Assembly: GCA_963796635.1 (NCBI GenBank)
Contig: CAWCMH010000001.1
Coordinates: 558,001 to 622,000, forward strand
Reading direction: 5' to 3'
From: Palsa-1233 sp963796635
GTDB lineage: Bacteria; Gemmatimonadota; Gemmatimonadetes; Gemmatimonadales; GWC2-71-9
DNA: 64,000 nt
The first letter of the stretch is position 1; each line of letters begins with the position of its first letter. A program made the position numbers and the translations under genes. A model generated the notes under the pieces. It made no database searches. It had not been told where the DNA came from and worked only from the letters and a program-made list of their open reading frames with translations. Positions 55,722 to 64,000 of this stretch are shown in pieces.

Positions 55722-57059
55722 ATGGCTGACGTTTCTGCAATGGATAAGCTGGTCTCTCTGGCAAAACGCCGGGGCTTCGTCTTCCAGTCGTCCGAGATCT
55801 ACGGGGGCCTTGGTTCAGTTTGGGACTACGGTCCCCTGGGCGTAGCTCTCAAGCGCAATATCAAGGATCGGTGGTGGCGGTCCCTGGTGCAGGAGCGCGA
55901 GGATATCGAGGGGCTGGATGCCGCGATCCTGATGCACCCGCGCGTCTGGGAGGCGTCGGGTCACGTCAGCGGGTTCAGCGACCCGATGGTCGATTGCCGG
56001 ACCTGCAAGGGCCGGTTCCGGGCCGACAAGCTGGCCGACGCGCGATGCCTGCAGAAGCCGAGCAAGCGTCCGGGCGAGTACAGCGCCTGCGACCTGACCG
56101 AGCCGCGACAGTTCAACCTGATGTTCAAGACGGTGATGGGCCCGGTCGAGGAGACCGGCTCGGTGATCTATCTGCGCCCCGAAACGGCGCAGGGAATCTA
56201 CGTCAACTACGTCAATGTCCTCAACGCATCACGACAGAAGCTCCCGTTCGGCATCGCCCAGATCGGCAAGGCGTTCCGCAACGAGATCACGCCGGGGAAT
56301 TTCATCTTCCGCACGCGCGAATTCGAACAGATGGAGATGCAGTACTTCGTCAAGCCGGGCACCGACGACGAATGGTTCGAACGCTGGCGCGCCGTCCGCA
56401 TGGCGTGGCACGAGGGGTTGGGCCTGAACCCGGCTCGCCTGCGCTGGCACCAGCACGCGCCCGATGAACTGGCACACTACGCCAAGGCGGCCTACGACAT
56501 CGAGTACGAATTTGCCTTCGGCTGGCAGGAAATCGAGGGGATTCACAACCGGACGGACTTCGACCTCGCGCGGCACCAGGAACACTCCGGCAAGAAGCTG
56601 GAATATTTCGAACAGGCGACCGGTGATCGATTCCTGCCGTACATCATCGAGACCTCCGCGGGCGCCGATCGCGTGGCGCTGACGGTCATGGCCGACGCCT
56701 ACCGCGAGGACACCGTCGACGGCGAGTTGCGCGTGGTGATGGGATTCACGCCGCAGGTCGCGCCGATCAAGGTGGCGGTGCTGCCGCTGGTCAAGAAGGA
56801 CGGCATGCCGGAACTCGCGCTCGAACTGTATCACGATCTGCGGCGCACCGTTCCGGCGTTTCACGACGACGGCGGCGCCATCGGCCGGCGCTACCGGCGG
56901 CAGGACGAGATCGGGACGCCGTGGTGCGTCACCGTCGACGGCGACACCGCTGCCGACCGCAGCGTGACGATTCGCCACCGCGATTCGATGGCGCAGGAAC
57001 GCATCGGCCTCGATAAGGTCAAGGAGTGGGTCGTGGATGCACTCGATGCGAATGCCTGA
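55722..57059 (+). CDS. glyS: Glycine-tRNA ligase, dimeric (eukaryote/Bacillus-like) type
   Basis: Class II synthetase, 445 residues. Motifs: FVFQSSEIYGGLGSVWDYGP, HVSGFSDPMVDC, motif 2 FRNEITPGNFIFRTREFEQMEM, and GVD-type motif 3 SAGADRVALTVM; Cys pairs CRTCKGRFRADKL ... CLQK may bind zinc. This alpha2 form is different from the E. coli alpha2beta2 enzyme. ATG 55722 is chosen; ATG 55740 six codons later is possible. Its stop lies in the first heptamer of the tract at 57054. Confidence 0.95.
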   Translation: MADVSAMDKLVSLAKRRGFVFQSSEIYGGLGSVWDYGPLGVALKRNIKDRWWRSLVQEREDIEGLDAAILMHPRVWEASGHVSGFSDPMVDCRTCKGRFRADKLADARCLQKPSKRPGEYSACDLTEPRQFNLMFKTVMGPVEETGSVIYLRPETAQGIYVNYVNVLNASRQKLPFGIAQIGKAFRNEITPGNFIFRTREFEQMEMQYFVKPGTDDEWFERWRAVRMAWHEGLGLNPARLRWHQHAPDELAHYAKAAYDIEYEFAFGWQEIEGIHNRTDFDLARHQEHSGKKLEYFEQATGDRFLPYIIETSAGADRVALTVMADAYREDTVDGELRVVMGFTPQVAPIKVAVLPLVKKDGMPELALELYHDLRRTVPAFHDDGGAIGRRYRRQDEIGTPWCVTVDGDTAADRSVTIRHRDSMAQERIGLDKVKEWVVDALDANA

Positions 57060-57116
57060 CGCCTAACGCCTAACCCCTAACCCCTAACCCCTAACCCCTA
57101 ACGCCTAACGACTAAC
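57054..57116. repeat. Heptamer tandem tract, telomere-like (CCCTAAC)n
   Basis: Nine contiguous heptamers: GCCTGAC (overlapping the glyS stop), GCCTAAC twice, CCCTAAC four times, GCCTAAC, GACTAAC. The other strand reads GTTAGGG repeats. Same family as the TTAG units at 37183-37320. It ends eight bases before the next ATG, so any SD-like element must be TTCTTCCC, which is not one. Confidence 0.9.
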
Positions 57117-57124
57117 TTCTTCCC

Positions 57125-57394
57125 ATGACCTACGAAACCACCACCACCCTGTCCGCCGCCGAGATCCTGGCCCGCGCCAAGCGCTTCTTCGCCGAACGCG
57201 TGCCGCAGATGGCGGCATTTCCCGAGCACGAATCGCTCAATTCGCTCACGCTCCGCGGCCAGGGCGGCGAGGAAATCGCGCTGGCCGTGTTCGATCGCGA
57301 GGGCGTGACGCATGTGCGCGCCTCGACGCTCCTGTTCGATCAGCCCGTGGATCGGTTCCTGTCCACCTTGCGCGCCCCAGCGGCTGCAACGTGA
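57125..57394 (+). CDS. Conserved-looking small protein, unknown function
   Basis: 89 residues. Starts MTYETTTTLSAAEILARAKRF, then LTLRGQGGEEIALAVFDREGVTHVR and FLSTLRAPAAAT. The composition (helix, then strands) and coding bias look real. The GTG of the ubiquitin-like gene overlaps its stop (GTGA), indicating a two-gene unit. No family recognised. Confidence 0.7.
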   Translation: MTYETTTTLSAAEILARAKRFFAERVPQMAAFPEHESLNSLTLRGQGGEEIALAVFDREGVTHVRASTLLFDQPVDRFLSTLRAPAAAT

Positions 57395-57651
57395 GCGATC
57401 CGCTGCGCGTCCGGGTGCGGCTGCTCGAGGCCTGGAACGACGTTGATCTCGTGCTGCCGGCCTCGACGCCAATCGGCGATGTCAAGCGACAGGTCCTCGA
57501 TGCCGCCCACGTCACCGCCGACCCGGCCGGTTTCCTGGTCAAGTTCCGCGGCGCCGAACTCCCGGACGAACGTCGTACCCTGGGCGGCGCGGGCGTCCCA
57601 GACGGCGCTGCGTTGATCGTCTTGCGTCGCCATCGCGTGCCGGTCCGCTGA
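57391..57651 (+). CDS. Ubiquitin-fold small protein
   Basis: 86 residues. LVKFRGAELPDERRTLGGAG then VPDGAALIVLRRHR parallels ubiquitin's LIFAGKQLEDGRTLSDYNI and STLHLVLRLR; an N-terminal strand pair (VRVRLLEAWNDVDLVLP) and a helix (PIGDVKRQVLDAA) complete a beta-grasp fold. There is no C-terminal Gly-Gly, so conjugation or sulfur carriage is unlikely; closest known idea is YukD/EsaB-like proteins. Translationally coupled to the gene before. Confidence 0.75.
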   Translation: MSDPLRVRVRLLEAWNDVDLVLPASTPIGDVKRQVLDAAHVTADPAGFLVKFRGAELPDERRTLGGAGVPDGAALIVLRRHRVPVR

Positions 57652-57658
57652 CGCGCGC

Positions 57659-58546
57659 ATGCGCGTGTTCAGCGCCGCCGCCTGTCTCCAGCATGATCAG
57701 GGCGCCGGTCATCCGGAACAGCCCGCGCGACTTGAGGCGGTACTGCAACGCCTGTCGCGTGAAGGCATCACCGTTACGGCCGCGCCCGCGGCACCCATCG
57801 AACAGCTGCTGGCCTGCCACGATCACGGGTATCTGGACCGCGCCGCGCGGCTAAGCACCAGTGGCGGCGGGGAACTCGGGACCGATACGGTGCTCAACGG
57901 AGCCAGCTGGGCGGCAACGCTGGCCGCGAGCGGTGCCGCGCACGCCGCACTGCTGCATGCGCTCGACAGCCGGGAGCACAGCGCCTTCGCGGCGATTCGA
58001 CCTCCCGGGCATCACGCACTGCGCGATCGCGCGATGGGATTCTGCATCGTGAATCACGTAGCGGTGCTGACGGCGGAGGTGCGCCGCCGCGACCGCGAGC
58101 GGGTGCTGATCGTCGATTGGGACGTCCACCATGGCAACGGCACCCAGGCGCTGGTGGCCGACGAGCCCCGCACCCGCTTTGTGTCCATGCATCAGTGGCC
58201 GTGGTATCCCGGCACCGGTGCGGTCGACGAACGCGGCGTGGGCAACTGTTTCAATGTTCCGATGACCGCCGGTTTGCCGCCGGGCGTCTACGTCGACTCG
58301 CTGTGGCGCGCCATCGAACGCGCGACCACCGACTGGACGCCCGATGTGGTGCTCATCAGTGCGGGGTACGACAGCATGCGGGGGGATCCGCTGGGCGGGT
58401 TCACGCTCGAACCCGAGCACTACGCGACCTGGATGACGCGGTTGCGTGCGCGGTTTCCCGACGCGCCGATCGTTGCGTTGATGGAGGGCGGTTACGCGCC
58501 GGCCCGGCTCGCCGATGGCGTGGTGGCAACCATCGCCGCCGCGTAG
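57659..58546 (+). CDS. Histone-deacetylase-family (AcuC/acetylpolyamine type) hydrolase
   Basis: 295 residues, zinc amidohydrolase. HDAC signatures: AIRPPGHHALRDRAMGFC (tandem His), VDWDVHHGNGTQ (Asp and His zinc ligands), SAGYDSMRGDPLGG (third zinc Asp) and MEGGY. Could deacetylate protein lysines or polyamines; acetyl-CoA synthetase is a typical bacterial target. Seven bases after the ubiquitin-like gene. Confidence 0.93.
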   Translation: MRVFSAAACLQHDQGAGHPEQPARLEAVLQRLSREGITVTAAPAAPIEQLLACHDHGYLDRAARLSTSGGGELGTDTVLNGASWAATLAASGAAHAALLHALDSREHSAFAAIRPPGHHALRDRAMGFCIVNHVAVLTAEVRRRDRERVLIVDWDVHHGNGTQALVADEPRTRFVSMHQWPWYPGTGAVDERGVGNCFNVPMTAGLPPGVYVDSLWRAIERATTDWTPDVVLISAGYDSMRGDPLGGFTLEPEHYATWMTRLRARFPDAPIVALMEGGYAPARLADGVVATIAAA

Positions 58547-58601
58547 CCTCGCCGCGCGGCCCCCGCGCTAACTTTCCCGGCGTCGTCACCCCTCACGGCT
58601 C

Positions 58602-59631
58602 ATGGCGGGCACCGTGCTTCGACTGACATCGGAAGTCCTGACATTGCACACGCGGCATCCGTTCGTGATCGCGCGCGGCAGCCAGACCGAATGCCGCACC
58701 GTGATGGTCCGCATCGTTGATGGTGACGGCACCGAAGGATGGGGCGAGGCGGCGCCGTCGCGGTATTACGGCGAAACGGCCGACACGGTGCAGGCCGCGC
58801 TCGCGATCTACGGGTCGCTGCTGGGCGACGATCCCTTTGCGCTCGACGCGATCGATGCACGTCTTGCCGCCGCGCTCGGCGGCAACGCGGCGGCACGCGT
58901 GGCGATTTCCGCGGCGCTGCACGATCTCGTGGGCAAGCGACTGGGTGTCCCGCTCTGGAAGTTCTGGGGACTCGACCGCGGCCGGATGCCGCTGTCGACC
59001 TTCACGATCGGGATCGACACGCCCGACATGATCCGCCGCAAACTCGATGAAGCGGCGGAATATCCGGTGCTGAAGGTGAAGCTCGGGGGGCAGCGACGAC
59101 ATCGGTGTGCTGCAGACACTGCGCGACGCTACCGACCGCGAACTGCGCGTCGACGCGAACGCGGCGTGGACGGCGGTGCACACGTTGCAGATGCTGCCGG
59201 TGCTGCAGGAATTCGGGGTCACCCTGCTGGAGCAACCGGTGCCGCGCGACGACCTCGACGGACTGGCGCGGGTCCGGCGTCAGGCGCGCGTGCCGGTGAT
59301 CGCCGACGAGAGCTGCCTGACGGCCGCCGATATTCCGCGCCTGGTCGGCCGGGTTGATGGCATCAACGTCAAGCTGGCCAAGTGCGGATCACTGCGCGAG
59401 GCATTGCGCATGATCGCGATCGCGCGCGCGCATCACCTGACCGTGATGGTGGGCTGCATGATCGAATCGTCGCTCGGCATCACGGCGGCCGCGCACCTGA
59501 CGCCGCTGGTCGATGTGGTCGATCTGGATGGCGCGGCGTTGACGCGCGACGATCCCTTTGTCGGTGCGACGATTCCCGCCGGGCGGGTCACGCTGCCCGA
59601 CGGGCCCGGCCTGGGCGTCACGCGACGATGA
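58602..59631 (+). CDS. Dipeptide epimerase, enolase superfamily (frame interrupted at 59085-59090)
   Basis: L-Ala-D/L-Glu-type epimerase, about 342 residues once rejoined. Muconate-lactonising subgroup motifs: LKVKLGG (KxK base), DANAAW (metal Asp), LEQPVP (Glu), ADESC (Asp), VKLAKCG (second Lys) and GCMIESSLG. The frame changes in a six-G run at 59085-59090; five G would give KLGGSDDIGVLQTLRD. Ends in an ATGA overlap with priA. Probably peptidoglycan-peptide recycling. Confidence 0.9.
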
Positions 59632-62052
59632 CCGACCGCTACGCACAGGTGGCGCTGCCGCTGCCCGTGCCCGAGCCATACACGTATCGTATTCCACCAG
59701 TGCTGGCCGACCGCGCGCTCCCCGGGGCGCGCGTCGTCGTTCCGGTCCGGCGCCAGGAATGGATCGGCGTGATCACGGCCGTCGACGTGCCGCCACCCGC
59801 CGCCGCGGCGCGCGACCTGCTGGCGGTGCCCGATGCCGACGTCGCGCTGCCGGCGCCGTTGCTGGCACTCGCCCCGCGCGTGGCGCGCTACTACGGCGCA
59901 CCGGTCGGCATGGTGTTGCGATCGATGTTGCCCGCGGCGATGTGGGGACACTCGGTGGTAACGGTCGCGTTGCTCGCCGATGCGAGGCTTCGGGTCGGCG
60001 GGACCGCCGAGCGCGTCGTCGACTGGCTGGCGCGACGCGGCGGCACGGCGACGGTGGCCGCGCTCGCGCGGGGGCTGCGCCGGCCGGTGTGGGATGTGCT
60101 CGACCGGCTGCAGCGCATCGGGGCGGTGCAGCTCGACGTGTCGAGTCCGACGCGTCGATGCCCTGACGGCAACGGTCCGCGTCGCCGTGCTGCGGGAGCC
60201 GTCGCTGACGTTGATCGAGCGTGACCAGCGTTTCCGGCGTGCGCCGGCACAGCGGGTCGTCTATCAGTTGCTCGACGAACTCGGCGGCCGGCACCCGGTG
60301 GTGCAGTTGCTGCACCAGGCGCAGGTGGGGGCCGGGGCACTCCGGTCGTTGGAGGCGGCCGGACTGGTGGCCATCGAGGAACTCGAAACGCCGCGGGACC
60401 CGTTTGCCGGGCCGGTTGCTCCCAGCCCGCCGTTGCAGCTCACGCCCGATCAATCGGCCGCGTTGCAGACACTCGACGGATTGCCACCCGCCGCCACGGC
60501 ACTGCTGTTCGGCGTGACCGGCTCCGGCAAGACGCAGGTCTACCTCGAACGCGTGCGCCACGCGCTGGCGCACGACCGCGGCGCGATCATCCTGGTTCCC
60601 GAGATCGCACTCACGCCGCAGACGGTCGGCCGCGTGCGGGCGATGTTTCCCGACCAGGTGGCCGTGCTGCACAGCGGGTTGTCCGACGGAGAGCGCGTCG
60701 ACGCGTGGCGAGCCCTGCGCCGTGGCGAGCGACGCATCGCGGTGGGCCCGCGTTCCGCCATCTTCGCACCGGTGGCGGCCCTCGGCCTCATCATCATCGA
60801 CGAGGAACACGAAGCCAGCTACAAGAACAGCGAGACGCCGCGCTATCACGCGCGCGAAGTCGCCGCGATGCGCGCCCGCATCGAGGGCGCGGCGGTCATC
60901 CTCGGCACCGCGACTCCGTCACTCGAATCGTGGATGCGCGCGCGCGCGACCGATCGCGTGGTCCGCCTGCCGGTGCGCGTGGCGTCGCGGCCGATGCCGC
61001 CGGTCGAGATGATCGATCTGCGCCGCGAGCCGCTGGTGTCGCCCGCGAGCGGCGGCTTGCCATGGGCACAGCGACTGGACGACGCGCTGCGCGATACGCT
61101 CACGGCGGGCGACCAGGCGCTGCTGCTGCTCAATCGGCGCGGCTGGGCGTCGTACCTGCAGTGCGCGGCCTGCGGTACCGTGGTGGATTGTCCCAACTGC
61201 AGCATCTCGCTGACGTTGCACCGCGCGCCCGAGCGGCTCCGCTGCCACTACTGCGACTATCAGTCGCCGGCCCCGGCGCATTGCGCCGTGTGCGGTGGCA
61301 CCACGGTGCGGGCGGTCGGCGCCGGCACGCAGCAGCTCGAGCGGCTGGTGGCGGAGCGGTTCCCGGCCGCGCGCGTGGCGCGCATGGACCTCGACACCAC
61401 CGGCAGCAAGTGGTCCCACCACCGGATTCTCGATCGCGTCGGACGGCGCGATGTCGACGTGCTGCTCGGCACCCAGATGATCGCCAAGGGCATCGATTTT
61501 CCCGATGTCACCCTCGTGGGCGTCGTCGACGCCGACACCGCGTTGCACTTGCCCGATTTTCGCGCGGCAGAGCGGACCTTCCAACTCGTGGCACAGGTGG
61601 CGGGACGCGCGGGACGCGGTCCCAAGGGCGGTCGCGTCCTGGTGCAGACGCGCCAGCCGGAACACCCGGCCTTGACCTGTGCCGCGGCACACGATGCCGA
61701 GGATTTTCTCGCGCGCGAACTGGTGCTGCGCGAATCACCGGCGTATCCGCCGCACGTCGCGCTGGTGCACGTGGTGCTCAGCGGCACCGATCAGGCCGCA
61801 GTGCAGCAACGTGCCGTCGCGCTGGCCGATTGGTGCGAGCGCAGCATCGCGCACAGTGCGCTGCCGCTGCTGGTGGTGGGCCCGGCGCCGGCGCCGATCG
61901 AGCGAATCAAGGACCGCTGGCGCATGCACCTGATCCTCAAGGGGCCGTCGGCAGCAGTGGGGCGCTGGGTCCGGGCCGCCGCGCCGCGCCTGGCGCACCC
62001 GCGCGGCGGTGTTCGCATCAGCATCGACCGCGATCCGATGTCGCTGATGTAG
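59628..62052 (+). CDS. priA: Primosomal replication-restart helicase PriA (frame interrupted near 60153)
   Basis: 3'-5' helicase that reloads replisomes. N-terminal DNA-binding part MTDRYAQVALPLPVPEPYTY ... WDVLDRLQRIGAVQLDVSSP in one frame; helicase FGVTGSGKTQVYLERV, IIIDEEHEASYKN, zinc-binding CAACGTVVDCPNC and CHYCDYQSPAPAHCAVCGG, and GTQMIAKGIDFPDVTLV in the next. The break is at CCG ACG C GTC (60147-60156): one base too many or two too few. Total about 807 residues, similar to the family after repair. Confidence 0.92.
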
Positions 62053-62169
62053 CGTGGCTTTTCACCGGCACGCGTCCCCGCACGCCCGCGATGCCCATAC
62101 TCCACCGTGGCTCGGGATCGCGATGAGCGGGAAGCGCACGGCGCAGCAATAATCTACCTTTCGCCTGCG

Positions 62170-63240
62170 ATGCCCTGGCTTCCCGATACCACGCAGCCGC
62201 CGTTTGCCGATGCACCGGCGGCAGAGTTCGCTCCGGCACCTGCCGACGGCGTGCTGCCCGACAACTTCTTCTCGACCTCCAACCTGCCGACGTACGTCCG
62301 GATGGCGGCGGGTTGGCAGGCGCCGGCGCGCCCGCGCATGGATTGCGCGGTCGTGGCCCGCGATACCGGCCTCGATACGGTCGAGCCGCGCCGGGTGCAG
62401 CGCGGCGACGCAGTGCTGGTCGCGCGGGACGAGCACGGCAGCGAGGGCGTCGTGGTGGACAGCGACGGCTTCCTCGCCGGGAGTCCCGGTGTCAATGAAT
62501 TCCAGTTCATGGGCACGGCGGTGTCGCGTGAGCGGCCGGTGAATTACGAAGACCTCGCTGAGCGATTGCGCGCGCAGAAACGGGACGGCGGCTACGTGGT
62601 CTGGGTGACGGGACCGGCGCTGGTGCACTCCCGCGCGCGGAACGATTTCGAGTGGATGATCCGCCACGGATACGTGCAGGCGGTGCTTGCCGGCAACGCC
62701 GTCGCCGTGCACGACATCGAGGCCGCCATGTTCGGCACCACCCTCGGCATGGACAACGCCGGCCGCCCCACGCAGGGCGGGCACGGCTCGCACATGCGCG
62801 CGATCAACGCCGTGCGGCGCGCCGGGTCGATTGCCGCGGCGGTCGCCGGCGGGCTGGTGACATCGGGCATCATGCATGCGCTCATCACGCAGAATATCCC
62901 GTTTGTCCTGGCGGGCTCGATCCGTGACGACGGTCCGCTCCCGGATGTGATCACCGACAACCTCGTGGCCCAGGACGTCATGCGGGAGCACACGGTCCGC
63001 GCCACCGGTGCGGTGTTCGTGGCGACGGCGCTGCATGCCATCGCCGTCGGCAACATGCTGCCGGCGTTTCACACCCACACCGCCGATGGCCATCCCGAGC
63101 CGCTGATGACGATCTGCGTCGACCAGACCGAGTTTGTCGTCAACAAGTTGCGCGATCGCGGCACGCACCAGGCATACGGCGTCGTCACGAACGCCCAGGA
63201 CTTCATGCATATTCTACGCATGTATCTGCAACCATGCTGA
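62170..63240 (+). CDS. LOR/SDH-domain enzyme, ornithine-cyclodeaminase-like
   Basis: 356 residues. NLPTYVRMAAGWQAPARPRM and GTTLGMDNAGRPTQGGHGSH match the LOR/SDH (TIGR00300/AgrE C-terminal) family, which in cyanobacteria converts ornithine to proline with NAD. The N-terminal arginine dihydrolase half of AgrE is absent. Start ATG 62170 is chosen by family start; an ATG 21 codons upstream overlaps nothing and has poor similarity. Confidence 0.82.
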   Translation: MPWLPDTTQPPFADAPAAEFAPAPADGVLPDNFFSTSNLPTYVRMAAGWQAPARPRMDCAVVARDTGLDTVEPRRVQRGDAVLVARDEHGSEGVVVDSDGFLAGSPGVNEFQFMGTAVSRERPVNYEDLAERLRAQKRDGGYVVWVTGPALVHSRARNDFEWMIRHGYVQAVLAGNAVAVHDIEAAMFGTTLGMDNAGRPTQGGHGSHMRAINAVRRAGSIAAAVAGGLVTSGIMHALITQNIPFVLAGSIRDDGPLPDVITDNLVAQDVMREHTVRATGAVFVATALHAIAVGNMLPAFHTHTADGHPEPLMTICVDQTEFVVNKLRDRGTHQAYGVVTNAQDFMHILRMYLQPC

Positions 63241-63650
63241 GCGCGCCCGACCCGCTGCAGCCAGGCGAGGGGCCCCACTGGGAGCGGCTCACCACGTGGC
63301 TGCGCGAACGGCTGCCGGTCGAGGAAATCGATGGCGTCTGGGTCTTTCGCGTGCTCCGCCACGACCCGCGCGAGTTCGGCACCGCGGTGCTGAGTCGCGT
63401 CGACGGCGACCGCCGCCGGATCTACACCGCCTCGTACACGGCCACGATCAAGGGGAAGCAGCGCGGCAATTTCGAGCCGCAACTGACGGAAGTCGGCAGC
63501 GGGCCGCTCGAGGCGCTGGAGGCGTTGCTGGCCCTGGTACCGGTGCGCGCCGAAGATGAGGAGCCGCCGGTTGCGGTGCCGTGTGTCCGATGGTTCCCGC
63601 CGGTCCCGGTCGCCGACGCCGCGGGCGACGCCATGCCGTTCGATGCCTGA
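63234..63650 (+). CDS. Hypothetical protein
   Basis: 138 residues, starts inside the stop of the LOR/SDH gene (7-base overlap). Pattern HWERLTTWLRERLPVEEIDGVWVFRVLRHDPREFGTAVLSR, then a C-terminal EEPPVAVPCVRWFPPVPVAD tail. No family recognised; operon position suggests a link to the neighbouring enzyme or regulator. Confidence 0.6.
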   Translation: MLSAPDPLQPGEGPHWERLTTWLRERLPVEEIDGVWVFRVLRHDPREFGTAVLSRVDGDRRRIYTASYTATIKGKQRGNFEPQLTEVGSGPLEALEALLALVPVRAEDEEPPVAVPCVRWFPPVPVADAAGDAMPFDA

Positions 63651-64000
63651 GGGGGATGCCGCCGCCAAGTTGCTACTCGTGCGTTTTCATCGCTGGCTGC
63701 GCGACCGGCATCAGCCGATCACGCCGCAGCGCGATCGGGTGGCCCAGGCAATCTTTGCCGGCGGCGAGCATCTGTCGGTCGATGGCATTCAGCGCCGCCT
63801 GCGCGATGAGCGGGTGCGGGTCGGGACGGCCACGATCTACCGCGCCCTCGACGTGCTGCTCGAAAGCGGGCTGGTCCGGGCGCACGATTTTGGCGAAGGT
63901 TTCAAGCGTTACGAGGCGTTGCGCTCCCCGGGGCAGCATGGCCACCTGATCTGCTCGCGCTGCGGTCGCGTCACGGAGTTCGCCACCGATCGGTTCGAGC
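63643..64000 (+). CDS. Fur-family metal-responsive regulator (3' partial)
   Basis: 119 visible residues, running off the window end. Overlaps the upstream stop by eight bases. Winged helix with ITPQRDRVAQAIFAGGEHLS, SVDGIQRRLRDERVRVGTATIYRALDVLLESGLV, then GHLICSRCGRVTEF with the first zinc/metal CxxC. Belongs to the Fur/Zur/PerR family; which metal cannot be decided because the C-terminal site is missing. Confidence 0.85.
   Translation, partial: MPEGDAAAKLLLVRFHRWLRDRHQPITPQRDRVAQAIFAGGEHLSVDGIQRRLRDERVRVGTATIYRALDVLLESGLVRAHDFGEGFKRYEALRSPGQHGHLICSRCGRVTEFATDRFE

Noticed and set aside
57054..57116. A true chromosome end or telomere
   Set aside because: Unique coding sequence continues on both sides and glyS overlaps the first heptamer.

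Overview
The window is GC-rich bacterial chromosomal DNA (codons strongly biased to G/C in third position, ATG/GTG/TTG starts, dense ATGA/TGATG start-stop overlaps). A SusC/SusD pair, a Hanks-type Ser/Thr kinase, a SARP/BTAD regulator with a TPR-like tail, many lipoproteins carrying Ig-like or propeller-like domains, type IV pilus minor pilins and a complete str-S10-spc ribosomal run together fit a Gemmatimonadota-like Gram-negative organism best. That placement is an inference from gene content; no rRNA is present.

Layout. 1-2091: 5'-truncated membrane kinase. 2231-21267: a polysaccharide-utilisation block (SusC, SusD, two GH13 amylases; one GH13 on the opposite strand; then GH2 galactosidase, a GH5-like enzyme, GH53 galactanase, MalQ and an MFS sugar transporter), apparently for starch/alpha-glucan plus beta-1,4-galactan. 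21473-38636: a strong sigma70-type promoter, a leader hairpin, then rpsL-rpsG-fusA-tuf-rpsJ-rplCDWB-rpsS-rplV-rpsC-rplP-rpmC-rpsQ-rplNXE-rpsH-rplFR-rpsE-rpmD-rplO-secY-adk-map. rpsN is missing from its usual slot, and infA/rpmJ/rpsM/K/D/rpoA/rplQ do not follow map. 38637-47937: accessory block of secreted lipoproteins, an inositol-monophosphatase-like enzyme, a SnoaL-like protein and a SARP-type regulator. 47968-57059: trpS, a degenerate PilT-like ATPase and purA, facing a minor-pilin operon on the minus strand, then glyS. 57125-64000: a small unknown protein, a ubiquitin-fold protein, an HDAC-like deacetylase, a dipeptide epimerase, priA, a LOR/SDH (ornithine cyclodeaminase-like) enzyme, an unknown protein and a 3'-truncated Fur-family regulator.

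Two features cut across the window. First, six genes (rpsG, tuf, the SARP regulator, secY, a dipeptide epimerase and priA) are each split by a single frame jump, several in essential genes. The likeliest cause is uncorrected indels in the assembly, and the proteins are described here as if rejoined. Second, three families of short intergenic repeats are visible: a GATC-centred palindrome that punctuates the str operon and has a relative inside the rplD coding sequence, a GTCATCCCGAG-type inverted repeat, and TTAG heptamers that reach a telomere-like (CCCTAAC)n tract.

The most interesting signals are: an EF-Tu whose switch I region departs from the canonical RGITI pattern; long low-complexity extensions on ribosomal proteins S5, L5 and L4; a 12-codon mini-ORF with a good ribosome-binding site where rpsN should be; and a two-gene unit encoding a bacterial ubiquitin-like protein next to a histone-deacetylase-family enzyme.
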